38,659 nucleotides of DNA, taken from positions 1 through 38,659 of the forward strand of contig CALXRX010000014.1 in NCBI GenBank assembly GCA_944390975.1. The letters run 5' to 3'. Source of the stretch: an uncultured Clostridia bacterium (GTDB lineage: Bacteria; Bacillota; Clostridia; TANB77; CAG-508). Below, one piece after another: positions 26,509 through 34,822 of the stretch. The notes under the pieces are model-generated. The model was not told the DNA's origin. It did not search any database and saw nothing but the letters and a program-made list of their open reading frames with translations. The stretch's first letter is position 1; every line of letters begins with the position of its first letter. Position numbers and translations under genes: made by a program.

Positions 26509-26577
26509 ATCTTTACATCTATTCATTTTCAATAGTTTCATCTCTTTTTAGTTATCACTTTTTTACATAAGTTTTTA
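26494..26577 (-). repeat. 84-bp repeat, copy B
   Basis: Near-identical to 14020-14103, in the same orientation. The expected downstream pilin-like gene is absent; the SAM methyltransferase and surface-protein remnant lie there instead. Confidence 0.8.
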
Positions 26578-26650
26578 TTATTACAGACAAATTTAATTCC
26601 TAAATATTTAATAAGACGGAATAAAATTAAAAATTCTATTCCATCTTATT

Positions 26651-27001
26651 TTACTCTTCTAAACCAAAACTTACACCTAATGCACTATTTATCTTATCAA
26701 TTATTTTATCATCATCTATATGACCTATTTTCTCCTTTAATCTACTTTTGTCAATTGTTCTTATTTGTTCTGCAAGTACAACTGAATCTTCTTTTAATCC
26801 ACATGATTCACTTCCCAATTCTATATGTGTTGGTAATTTATTTTTCCCTGTTTGTGATGTTATTGCTGCTGCAATTACTGTTGGACTATATTTATTCCCC
26901 ATATCATTTTGGATGATAAGTACAGGTCTAATTCCCCCTTGCTCTGAACCTATAACTGGACTTAAATCTGCATAAAACATATCTCCTCTTTTAACTATCA
27001 T
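26651..27001 (-). CDS. mazF: MazF/PemK-family endoribonuclease (EndoA/NdoA)
   Basis: About 116 aa, typical of Gram-positive MazF: VKRGDMFYADLSPVIGSEQG at the N-terminus, RPVLIIQND, and TSQTGKNKLPTHIEL, with AEQIRTIDKSRL near the end. It cuts mRNA at short U-rich sites. ATG at 27001 follows AGGAG. No mazE-like antitoxin gene is found directly upstream, where it usually lies. Confidence 0.92.
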   Translation of the reverse strand: MIVKRGDMFYADLSPVIGSEQGGIRPVLIIQNDMGNKYSPTVIAAAITSQTGKNKLPTHIELGSESCGLKEDSVVLAEQIRTIDKSRLKEKIGHIDDDKIIDKINSALGVSFGLEE

Positions 27002-27109
27002 TTTCTTCACTCCTAGTATTACAGTTTTTTTTACTTTTTTTATTAGATATATTTTAAATTTAGTTGAGATTAAAAATATAGTTTTCTATTTTCTAATTAC
27101 AGGTTTAAT

Positions 27110-27769
27110 TTATTTTATTGCTAATATTTCTCCTTTATTTATACTATTAATTTTTATCTCATTATATAATATGTAGACTAGCACATTTTGGTTAACATCT
27201 TCAATTTCCATTTTTATAGGTTTTGCTGTATTTTTATCTATATATAGTTTTTTATTTACACAATATTTATTTGGACTTTGTTCTAATTTAACTTCCATTA
27301 CAATATTATTCTCATCTTCCTTGTACTTTGATGTATTACTTTCTTTATAATCTTCAATAAAATTATATAAGCATAATGAGTTTTCAGAAATATATTGATA
27401 ATTTTCGTAAAATTGATTTAACCCAAGTTTTGTATTTTCTATTTTTAAATTTTCTCCATCATATATTGTTATTAACCCTTTTATATTTTCTGGCTCTAGT
27501 ACTTCTTGTTTAAATATGTTTGGCTCTATATATTGTTGTTTTATCCTATATTTATTCACATTCTTATTGCTTTTAACCTCTAAGCTAATATCCGCTTCAT
27601 ATGAACTAATATTTAAAATATATTCTTCAATACCTTTAGCTGATTTAATACTAGTATTTCCAAATTCTGCAATTTTATAATTATTTTTATAAAAAAATTT
27701 AACTATAACTACTAATATAGCTATTATTAAAATAACTAATATAGCTAAAATTATTCTTTTATTTTTCAT
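27110..27769 (-). CDS. GerS-like germination lipoprotein-family protein
   Basis: The protein of about 219 aa has an N-terminal hydrophobic anchor (IILAILVILIIAILVVIVKFF) and then a LolA/LolB-like beta fold: SSYEADISLEVKSNKN, YRIKQQYIEPN, and GLITIYDGENLKIEN. Clostridial GerS proteins with this shape are needed for cortex modification and germination. There is no lipobox cysteine at the end of the anchor that I can see, so membrane anchoring may be by the helix. ATG 27769 follows AAAGGTGA. Confidence 0.6.
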   Translation of the reverse strand: MKNKRIILAILVILIIAILVVIVKFFYKNNYKIAEFGNTSIKSAKGIEEYILNISSYEADISLEVKSNKNVNKYRIKQQYIEPNIFKQEVLEPENIKGLITIYDGENLKIENTKLGLNQFYENYQYISENSLCLYNFIEDYKESNTSKYKEDENNIVMEVKLEQSPNKYCVNKKLYIDKNTAKPIKMEIEDVNQNVLVYILYNEIKINSINKGEILAIK

Positions 27770-27783
27770 ATACATCACCTTTC

Positions 27784-27813
27784 AAAAAAGAATAGCTATA
27801 GCTATTCTTTTTT
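27784..27813. terminator. Perfect 30-nt palindromic terminator
   Basis: AAAAAAGAATAGC and GCTATTCTTTTTT flank TATA. It lies between dus and the gerS-like start, only about 15 nt before the latter, so it may both end the minD operon and limit read-through into gerS. Confidence 0.75.
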
Positions 27814-27886
27814 ATTTATATTCATATAAAATTTAAACATTACAAAAAATAAGATTTTAATAATTCTTGCATTACTGCATTATTGT

Positions 27887-27950
27887 ATTACTACTCTATT
27901 GCATTACTATATCACTGCATTACTACTCTATTGCATTACTATATCATTGT
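27887..27950. repeat. Two tandem 32-bp repeats
   Basis: The unit ATTACTACTCTATTGCATTA plus 12 more bases occurs twice with two differences, inside a wider degenerate run of ATTGTATTAC-like words (about 27866-27980). Confidence 0.75.
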
Positions 27951-28003
27951 ATTACTATATTATCGTATTATTGTATTGCAGGTATATATCGCGAATTTTA
28001 ATT

Positions 28004-28975
28004 TTAAGAGTTAAACACTTCCTTTAAATAATTTATTAATTCTTCTTTTTCATTTATAGTATTAACTTTTGCTCTTATTTTACTAGCATCATTTATATTT
28101 CTTACATAGTATGCCATATGTTTTCTTAATTCTTGTATTCCAACTATCTCTCCCTTATGCTCTACTTCCAATTCTATATGTTCTATAATAGTTTTTAGTT
28201 TTTCTTCTAAAGATATTTCTGGTAATTTTTCCCCATATCTAAAAAAGTGTAATAACTTTTTAAAAATCCATGGATTTCCAATTGCACCTCTACCACACAT
28301 TATTCCATCCACTCCTGTATATTCAAACATCCTTAAAGCACTATCTTCATCTACTACATCACCATTTCCTATAACAGGAATTTTTACATTTTCCTTTACT
28401 TTTTTAATAATGTCTAAGTCCACTTCTCCACTAAAAAATTCACTTCTTGTTCTTCCATGAACAGTTATCATACTTGCACCGGCATTTTCTATTATTTTTG
28501 CTGCTTCTACTGCAACAACACTTTCTTCATTCCATCCTTTTCTTATTTTTACACTAACTGGAACACTTGAAATCTCTACTACTTCTGTAACAATTTCTTC
28601 TATTTTCTTTAAGTCTAATAATAGCTTACTTCCATCGCCATTTTTTACTACTTTTGGTGCAGGACATCCCATATTTATATCTAATATATCTGCAAATTTA
28701 CTCACATATTCTGCTGCAACTTTTAAAGATTCAATATCACTTCCAAATATTTGGGCTTGAATTGGTCTTTTTTCACCTTCTATTTCCAATATTTTCTTTG
28801 TTTTTTCATCATTATAAAATATTGCTTTACTACTTGCCATTTCTGTGCAAACTAATCCTGCTCCGTATTTTTTACATATCATTCTAAATGGCAGGTCTGT
28901 TATACCTGCCATTGGTGCTAGTAATATATTATTTTCTAATTCTACATTACCTATATTTAAAGGTTTTATATACAT
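28004..28975 (-). CDS. dusB: tRNA-dihydrouridine synthase
   Basis: An FMN-dependent TIM-barrel enzyme of about 323 aa that reduces uridines in the tRNA D-loop. Motifs: LLAPMAGITDLPFRMIC, the NMGCPAPKV active-site region with catalytic Cys, VKIRKGW, and VHGRTRSEFFSG. The start is the ATG at 28975, seven nt after GGAGG; upstream in-frame codons overlap rodA. It is the last gene of the minD-minE-rodA-dus operon. Confidence 0.93.
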   Translation of the reverse strand: MYIKPLNIGNVELENNILLAPMAGITDLPFRMICKKYGAGLVCTEMASSKAIFYNDEKTKKILEIEGEKRPIQAQIFGSDIESLKVAAEYVSKFADILDINMGCPAPKVVKNGDGSKLLLDLKKIEEIVTEVVEISSVPVSVKIRKGWNEESVVAVEAAKIIENAGASMITVHGRTRSEFFSGEVDLDIIKKVKENVKIPVIGNGDVVDEDSALRMFEYTGVDGIMCGRGAIGNPWIFKKLLHFFRYGEKLPEISLEEKLKTIIEHIELEVEHKGEIVGIQELRKHMAYYVRNINDASKIRAKVNTINEKEELINYLKEVFNS

Positions 28976-29003
28976 TACATATCCTCCATTTTTTTGTGTA
29001 CTT

Positions 29004-30114
29004 TTAATCCACAAATATTGTTTTTTGTCTTCTTCCACTTATATTCAACAATATGCCAATACATATGAAATTTGTTATTAATGAGCTACCTCCATAACTT
29101 ACAAAAGGAAGTGGTACACCTGTAATAGGTAATAATCCCATAGTCATTCCAATATTTTCTATCATATGAAATAAAAATATTCCAACTATTCCCATAGCTA
29201 TATATGATCCTAAATCATCCTTTGCCGTTTTTGCTACATACACTGCTTTTGTAATTAATACTACATATAGAATAATTACTAAACCTGCTACAATAAATCC
29301 CATTTCTTCACCTATAACAGAAAATATGAAGTCTGTAGTTTTAGGATACAAAAATCCTAATTGTGTTTGATTACCTTTTAATAAGCCCATTCCAAATAAT
29401 TGACCAGAACCTATAGCAAGTTTTGATTGTATAACATTATATCCGTGCTCCTCTTGGATCTAAATTTGGGTTTAAAAATACATCTATTCTACTTTTTGCA
29501 TGTGCTGGCAATATAAAGTTATATGCTAGTGGTACAGCTATGGCTATAATAGCAACTGTAACAATTATATATTTTTTATCTATTCCCGCTACAAACAGCA
29601 TTAATACTGTTGCCATTATAAAAGCTATTGCTGTTCCATAATCTGGTTGTTTTACAATTAATAATACTGGTACTGCTACAATACTTAATATTAAAAGTAA
29701 TTTTAATGGTTTATTAATTTCGTTTCTTCCTCTTTTTTGAATTATCTCCATTATATATGCTAGGAAAATTACTACAAAAACTTTCGCAAATTCACTTGGT
29801 TGAAGCCTTATCCCATCTGTAATATTAAACCAACTTGTAGCTCCATTTACTACTGGCGTAAATAAAACTGCTATTAATAATATAATAAAAATTCCATAAA
29901 AAACTGGTGAAAACTTTGCTATAAAATTATAATCAATAAATATAACTATTAGCATTATAGGAATACTAATTGCTGCCCATATTATTTGTTTTTTTAATTC
30001 ATCATACCCAGTTTCTTGAGTTGCTGAATATAAAGCTATGCATCCTATTACTAATAAAACTATACAGCAAATTAATATTCCCCATTCTACATTTTTTAGA
30101 ATTCTACTTTTCAT
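29004..30114 (-). CDS. rodA: RodA/FtsW SEDS glycosyltransferase, with a +1 shift at CGG
   Basis: A polytopic SEDS peptidoglycan polymerase for the cell cylinder. The first frame ends after LDPRGA with CGG ATA TAA. Dropping the C at 29445 gives GGA (Gly) and GYNVIQSKLAIGSGQ, then GLLKGNQTQLGFLPK-like family sequence with TDFIFSVIGEE and VPLPFVSYGGSS. The restored protein is 369 aa, the family norm, with all about ten membrane segments. The context (minD, minE before, dus after) is conserved, and RodA is essential in rods, so the gene is almost surely active. Confidence 0.9.
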
Positions 30115-30142
30115 TATTCACCTTCTATTTTAAGTCTCATTT

Positions 30143-30781
30143 TTAAGATTTATTTTTAACCTCTTTTTCTTTATTCTCATCCTTTTTGCTTTCCTGTTTT
30201 TTGCTTTTATCTTCCTTTTGCTTTTCATTACTATTTGCATTTTCTTTTTCTTTTATTTCAGGATTAGAATTGTCTTTTTTATCATCATTTTTGTCTTTTT
30301 CTTGTTTGTCTTCTTTTTTATTATTCTCTTTACTTTCTAAATCTTTTACTTCTTTTGTTTCTTTTTCTTTTGTTTCTTTTTCTTTTGTTTTTTCCTCTTT
30401 AGGTTTTTGCTCTTTTTGTTTTTCTTTATCATCTTTTTCGTTTTTACTATCTTGAACTTTTTTTACTGTATTTACATTTTTTACATTTTCTTTAACGCTA
30501 ACAATTGGAATATTCGCATATAAGGCTGGAGCTCCGATTGTTCCGTCACCATTTTCTGTATTAGTTAGTCTTACATCTATTGCATTTTCATCAACATCTA
30601 TATATTTCTTTATTACTTCTATTATTTCTTGCTTCATTAAATCTAAATAATCAGCTGATACATTTGCTCTATCTTGCATAAGAACTAACTGTAATCTTTC
30701 CTTGGCTGCATCCTTAGATTTTAGATTTTCTTTTTGTGTTTTCCCTATATTTTTAAAAAAATTTATTATGCTTTCAAACAT
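30143..30781 (-). CDS. minE: MinE topological specificity factor with a long charged C-terminal tail
   Basis: MinE drives MinD ATP hydrolysis and pole-to-pole oscillation. The first ~95 residues are a complete MinE: amphipathic MFESIINFF, AKERLQLVLMQDRAN (MinD-binding region) and the dimer strand ENAIDVRLTN. About 110 more residues are almost wholly Lys, Glu, Asp, Asn and Gln (KEKETKEKETKEVKD and similar), with no fold. MinE is normally near 90 aa. The repeat-like A-rich codons suggest expansion by slippage. Confidence 0.85.
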   Translation of the reverse strand: MFESIINFFKNIGKTQKENLKSKDAAKERLQLVLMQDRANVSADYLDLMKQEIIEVIKKYIDVDENAIDVRLTNTENGDGTIGAPALYANIPIVSVKENVKNVNTVKKVQDSKNEKDDKEKQKEQKPKEEKTKEKETKEKETKEVKDLESKENNKKEDKQEKDKNDDKKDNSNPEIKEKENANSNEKQKEDKSKKQESKKDENKEKEVKNKS

Positions 30782-30805
30782 TCTTCGCTTTCCTCCACTC
30801 TTATG

Positions 30806-31600
30806 TTATTTTATTCCAAATAATCTTTTTAATTTTGCCCAAAATCCTTTTTCTCTACCTGGTATAGTTACTTCTATATTTTCACCTAAAATTCTTCTTG
30901 CAATTTCCATATATGCTTTTCCAGAGGGAGCTTTTCTGTTTTGTACAACTGGTTCTCCTTTATTTGTTTGTGTTACTACATATTCATCATCTGGTACAAC
31001 ACCTATTAGTTCTATTGATAATAAATCAATTATATCATCAACATCCATCATTTCCCCTCTTTTTACCATGCTTGGTTTTATACGGTTTATGACTAATTCA
31101 GGATTTTTTATTTCAGATGATTCTAATAGTCCAATTATTCTGTCTGCATCTCTTATAGCTGATATTTCTGCTGTTGTAACTACTATTGCACGATTTGCTC
31201 CTGCTATTGCATTTTTAAATCCTTGTTCTATTCCAGCAGGACAATCTATTAATATGTAATCAAATTCTTCTTTTAACTTACTTGTTAATTCTCTCATTTG
31301 TTCTTCATTTACGGCACTTTTATCTCTTGTTTGAGCAGCTGGAAGTAAAAAAAGTTCTGCAAAACGCTTGTCTTTAATTAATGCTTGTCTTAATTTGCAT
31401 TTTTCTTCAACAACATCTACAATGTCATATACTATTCTGTTTTCTAGTCCCATAACAACATCTAAATTTCTTAGACCTATATCTGTATCTATTAAAACTA
31501 CCTTTTTTCCTTGCATTGCAAGTGCTGATCCTAAATTTGCTGTTGTTGTTGTTTTTCCTACTCCACCTTTTCCTGATGTTATAACTATAACTTCTCCCAT
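30806..31600 (-). CDS. minD: Septum-site-determining ATPase MinD
   Basis: A 264-aa ParA/MinD ATPase that recruits MinC to the membrane to block polar septa. The deviant Walker A is GKGGVGKTTTT near residues 9-19, with DTDIGLRNLDVVMGLENR and the IDCPAGIEQGF switch region. The C-terminal amphipathic membrane-targeting helix (GFWAKLKRLFG) is present. ATG at 31600 follows GAGGAGG; the upstream TTG is not needed. minC does not precede it; a repeat element lies there instead. Confidence 0.95.
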   Translation of the reverse strand: MGEVIVITSGKGGVGKTTTTANLGSALAMQGKKVVLIDTDIGLRNLDVVMGLENRIVYDIVDVVEEKCKLRQALIKDKRFAELFLLPAAQTRDKSAVNEEQMRELTSKLKEEFDYILIDCPAGIEQGFKNAIAGANRAIVVTTAEISAIRDADRIIGLLESSEIKNPELVINRIKPSMVKRGEMMDVDDIIDLLSIELIGVVPDDEYVVTQTNKGEPVVQNRKAPSGKAYMEIARRILGENIEVTIPGREKGFWAKLKRLFGIK

Positions 31601-31710
31601 AAATTTTTTCCTCCTCAAACTTCTTTTAGCGTAATTTTAAATCTTTTTTAGTAATAATATCTTATATTCTTTTTAATCAAAAGTCAATGTATATTAGGCA
31701 AAAACTAATA

Positions 31711-31926
31711 TTTTTTGTTAAAATTCAGACTATAAGTACTTAATAGATAATTGTATATAAATATTGAAGAACGATGAGGAGCCATAAGTGGGGACCAATA
31801 GAAACTGTTAAAATGTGCAAACATTTTATACAGTTTCATTGGGGAATGGCGACTGTTCAAAATATTTATATACAATTATCTATTAGTTTTAAAAAAATAA
31901 ATAGACTTAACTGTAAGTATTTTTTA
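31711..31926. mobile_element. Palindromic MITE-like element with structured core, copy 1
   Basis: About 216 bp with imperfect terminal inverted repeats (left TTGTTAAAATTCAGACTAT). An inner inverted repeat TAATAGATAATTGTATATAA encloses a core with GAAC/GUUC and GCCAU/AUGGC stems. Compared with copy 2 (34289-34459), this one has about 49 extra nt (roughly 31795-31844) that form a second hairpin at the tip. Extent is approximate. Confidence 0.65.
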
Positions 31927-31927
31927 T

Positions 31928-31984
31928 AAAAAACAACAATGAAAGAGATTGTATTAACAACATTCTCCTTCATCGCTGTTTTTT
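31928..31984 (-). terminator. Terminator of the 70-aa gene transcript
   Basis: Two 21-nt arms, AAAAAACAACAATGAAAGAGA and TCTCCTTCATCGCTGTTTTTT, pair with a few mismatches and end in TTTTTT on the minus strand. Confidence 0.7.
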
Positions 31985-32006
31985 CACCATATAAATGGTT
32001 GCTTCT

Positions 32007-32219
32007 TTAAGAGTTCATCAGATTATACCATGTCTCGACAAATTTTAAATTTTCTTCCAGGCATCCATTGTTCTGATTTAGGATTATACCTCCTATTTCT
32101 ACTTTTTTTCTTATCCGGCTTACTTCTAGCCAGACCTTAAATTCTGACATATTAAGCTTTAGAATATATCTATAGGTCCGACTAATAAACTCAGCTGTTT
32201 CGTAATTAGAAGATATCAT
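32007..32219 (-). CDS. 70-aa hypothetical protein with two CGG arginine codons
   Basis: ATG at 32219 follows GGAGGAAA and opens MISSNYETAEFISRTYRYIL. No family is recognised. It is the only intact frame in the window with in-frame CGG (Ser-Arg twice, near 32115 and 32175). Treating these as +1 shifts would end the frame early, so they cannot be the same event as in rsmH or comM. The gene sits beside element copy 1 and downstream of rsmA, and looks recently acquired. Confidence 0.5.
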   Translation of the reverse strand: MISSNYETAEFISRTYRYILKLNMSEFKVWLEVSRIRKKVEIGGIILNQNNGCLEENLKFVETWYNLMNS

Positions 32220-32301
32220 ACCTATTTTCCTCCATACAAAAGATTTGATTAATAACAACAATTAATATTTTATCACTTTACTAGTAAAAATGTAAAGTCA
32301 T

Positions 32302-33156
32302 TTATATTAATTTTGTTATTTTTGCAAACTGTTCAATTGTTAATGCCTCTCCTCTTATTCTTTTATCTATTCCCAATTCTTTTAATATATTTTCTATTTG
32401 CTGTTTACTTTCAAATAAATTTGAATTTGATAATGAATTTACTAATGTTTTTCTTCTTTGCATAAATGCATATTTTATTATCTTAAAGAATTTTTCTTCA
32501 TCTTTTATTTCTATTACTGGTTTCTTTCTTATATTTAATTTTATAACTTCTGATTCTACTTCTGGCTCAGGAATAAATGATGTATTAGGTACTGTTAATA
32601 TTTCCTCTGCTTGTGAATAGTAATAAACTGTATAAGTTATTGCTCCTGAATTTTTATTGCCTGGTATTGCAGTTAATCTATCTGCTACTTCTTTTTGTAT
32701 CATTACTGTTATACTTTCTATATCAAGCTTTTCTTCTAATAATTTCATTATTATTGGTGTAGTTATATAGTAAGGTAAATTTGCTACAATTTTTACTTTT
32801 TTCAAATCACTATTTTTTTTATTTTCTTTTATTAATTTACCTAAATCAATTTTTAATATATCTTCATTTATAATTTCAAGATTGTTATACATAAAAAACC
32901 TATCTTGTAAAACAGTTATCATTCTGTCATCTAATTCAACACATATTACTTTACCCGCTTCTTCTAATAATTTTTGCGTTAGTGTTCCAAGACCTGGTCC
33001 AATCTCTATTACTAAATCTTCACTACTAATTTCTGAAGAATTTACTATTGTATCTAATACATTTTCATCTATTAGAAAGTTTTGACCTAGCTTTTTATTG
33101 GCTATTATTCCATATTTTTTCATTAAAAATTTTGTTTCATTATATACATTATCCAC
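32302..33156 (-). CDS. rsmA: 16S rRNA dimethyladenosine transferase
   Basis: RsmA (KsgA) dimethylates A1518 and A1519 in 16S rRNA. Motifs: KLGQNFLID, VIEIGPGLGTLT (SAM loop), ICVELDDRM, and IVANLPYYITTPI (catalytic NLPY). The 284-aa length is normal. GTG at 33156 is the start with AGGAG eight nt upstream. It is followed by the 70-aa gene and preceded by an HD gene, all between two copies of the palindromic element. Confidence 0.95.
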   Translation of the reverse strand: MDNVYNETKFLMKKYGIIANKKLGQNFLIDENVLDTIVNSSEISSEDLVIEIGPGLGTLTQKLLEEAGKVICVELDDRMITVLQDRFFMYNNLEIINEDILKIDLGKLIKENKKNSDLKKVKIVANLPYYITTPIIMKLLEEKLDIESITVMIQKEVADRLTAIPGNKNSGAITYTVYYYSQAEEILTVPNTSFIPEPEVESEVIKLNIRKKPVIEIKDEEKFFKIIKYAFMQRRKTLVNSLSNSNLFESKQQIENILKELGIDKRIRGEALTIEQFAKITKLI

Positions 33157-33167
33157 TATCTTTTCTC

Positions 33168-34217
33168 CTAAAAATTAAAATCAAAATAAGCATATTTTTC
33201 TGTTTTATGGTTTAAATAATTTTCTATTATTTCTTTTGCTTTTGGTGATATTTCTGTTATTCTTCTTGCTTTATTTTTTCCTTTTACTAATGGTATTATA
33301 TATCTTCTTTTTGCATCAATGCTTATACAATATTTATTTAGTACTGGGTTATCACTTCCATATACTTTTGTAGCTTTTTGAAAATTCTCAACCCCTTCTT
33401 GTATTCTTGGAATTCCGCAATTTTTAATTTTTTGTACTATTTCTTTTTCTGAATATTTGTATAAGTCTTTTATTTCAAGCAATCCATTTTTATTCATCTC
33501 TTTTATTATGTCTGCTATGAATTGCATTGTAGTTTTATCTTCATTACTTATCCATTTTGGCCAAAGTTTACTTGCATGTTCTAAAAATTTTTCTGCTATT
33601 TCACTGTTTTTAAATCCTAATTCTTGCACATTTTCTTCATTTGTTAGTATCTCTATATCTTCATATATTTCTTTTATTATTTCTAAGTCCCAAACTGGTT
33701 TGGTGAAATATAGCCCATTAGTAAATGTGTATTCTAGCCTATCTGATGATAATTTTGGCGTATCATTATCTGCAATTGGATAATTATGATAATCTACAAC
33801 TTCTTCTACTTTTATATTATCTTTATTCAACAAAGACATAATTTCTTTAGAATTCTCAATAATTTCTCTTGTTTTCTCTTCAGTGGATTCTTGTTTTTTA
33901 TAATCTCCATTCATAAAATCTATGCAATGTTTAAATGTTGGTGTTGCAATATCATGAAATAGCCCTGAAAGTGTTTGCTTTTTATCTTTTGTAAAATTCC
34001 ATATTATTAGAGCAACTCCTATACTATGTTGTAAATTTGAATATGGATATTTGTTTTCAAAAACATTTGTTAAATCTGTTCCACACCAACAACTAATTTT
34101 ATCAATTCTTTGCATTTCTCTTGTATTAATATATCCTTGTAAGAATTCTGGCATTTCTGGTGATAATATTTTATAATATGTTTTTATTTCTTCATCTATT
34201 TTATTTAAATCATCCAT
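33168..34217 (-). CDS. HD-domain protein
   Basis: The 349-aa protein has an HD phosphohydrolase domain: LQHSIGVALIIW, then LSGLFHDIATPTFKH (HD pair), VVDYHNYP and SSDRLEYTFTNGL. The fold resembles deoxyguanosine-triphosphatase-like HD enzymes, but the substrate is unknown. Its C-terminal end is basic (GKNKARRITEISPKA). It sits 11 nt before rsmA and is probably cotranscribed with it. Confidence 0.8.
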   Translation of the reverse strand: MDDLNKIDEEIKTYYKILSPEMPEFLQGYINTREMQRIDKISCWCGTDLTNVFENKYPYSNLQHSIGVALIIWNFTKDKKQTLSGLFHDIATPTFKHCIDFMNGDYKKQESTEEKTREIIENSKEIMSLLNKDNIKVEEVVDYHNYPIADNDTPKLSSDRLEYTFTNGLYFTKPVWDLEIIKEIYEDIEILTNEENVQELGFKNSEIAEKFLEHASKLWPKWISNEDKTTMQFIADIIKEMNKNGLLEIKDLYKYSEKEIVQKIKNCGIPRIQEGVENFQKATKVYGSDNPVLNKYCISIDAKRRYIIPLVKGKNKARRITEISPKAKEIIENYLNHKTEKYAYFDFNF

Positions 34218-34288
34218 TTTAGTCCTCCATTTTTCTAAATTATACCATAAAATTTATATAAAAACTATTTTATATAATCTAAAAGTTA

Positions 34289-34459
34289 ATTTTTTGTTAC
34301 TATCCATTCTATAAGTACTTAATTGATAGTTAATTGTATATAAATATTGAAGAACGATGAGGAGCCATAAGTGGGAAATGGCGACTGTTCAAAATATTTA
34401 TATACTATTACCTTTCAATTTTAAAAAATAAAATAGACTGAATAGTAACAATTTTTTAT
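34289..34459. mobile_element. Palindromic MITE-like element with structured core, copy 2
   Basis: About 171 bp with terminal inverted repeats (left TTGTTACTATCCATTCTAT, right reading TTGTTACTATTCAGTCTAT when reversed). The core (about 34342-34403) is nearly identical to copy 1 and in the same orientation, but lacks the extra tip hairpin. It lies between yraN and the HD gene. Confidence 0.65.
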
Positions 34460-34467
34460 TCACTTGT

Positions 34468-34821
34468 TTATATAATTTGTTTTATATGGTTTATTTTATA
34501 ATTATGTTTATTCAAATACACTTCTATTGCATCAACTCTTATATATTCATTTTCTAGATTTCTTACATATAGGTAATATTTAATAGCTTTTAATAAATGT
34601 TTTTGCTTATTAATATCTACTGCTTCTATTGGCTTTCCGAATTTATTATTTGTTCTAGTTTTTACTTCTATAAATACCCATTCTTTGTTATCTTTAGAAA
34701 TAATATCTATTTCACCTTGCTTACACCTAAAGTTTCTTTCTATTACTTTATATCCATTTTGATTTAGATATTTTACTGCTAATTCTTCTCCTATTTTTCC
34801 TATTTCATGTTGTATATACAT
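34468..34821 (-). CDS. YraN/UPF0102-family endonuclease-like protein
   Basis: A 117-aa protein with the YraN pattern: GKIGEELAVKYLNQNGYKVI, RNFRCKQGEIDIIS, and VFIEVKTRTNNKFG, a PD-(D/E)xK-like core. Its exact role is unknown; it is often next to dprA/comM. It starts 1 nt after the dprA stop codon, with AAGGGAA in the end of dprA. Confidence 0.9.
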   Translation of the reverse strand: MYIQHEIGKIGEELAVKYLNQNGYKVIERNFRCKQGEIDIISKDNKEWVFIEVKTRTNNKFGKPIEAVDINKQKHLLKAIKYYLYVRNLENEYIRVDAIEVYLNKHNYKINHIKQII

Positions 34822-34822
34822 T

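Larger units (their letters stand above)
26323..26650. other. Spacer with terminator and 84-bp repeat copy B
   Basis: No gene is seen. It contains the terminator of the methyltransferase gene and a second copy of the leader repeat of the pilin-like gene, here without a pilin gene beside it. Confidence 0.65.
31601..32006. other. Spacer upstream of minD with a repeat element and a terminator
   Basis: It holds the minD promoter region, element copy 1 (31711-31926) and the terminator of the 70-aa gene. No protein gene is seen. Confidence 0.65.

Noticed and set aside
27866..27980. CRISPR array
   Set aside because: The tandem units have no spacers between them and no cas genes are present.
31752..31870. 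Hammerhead-type ribozyme in the repeat core
   Set aside because: GAUGA is present, but the CUGAUGA/GAAA/NUH core arrangement is not.
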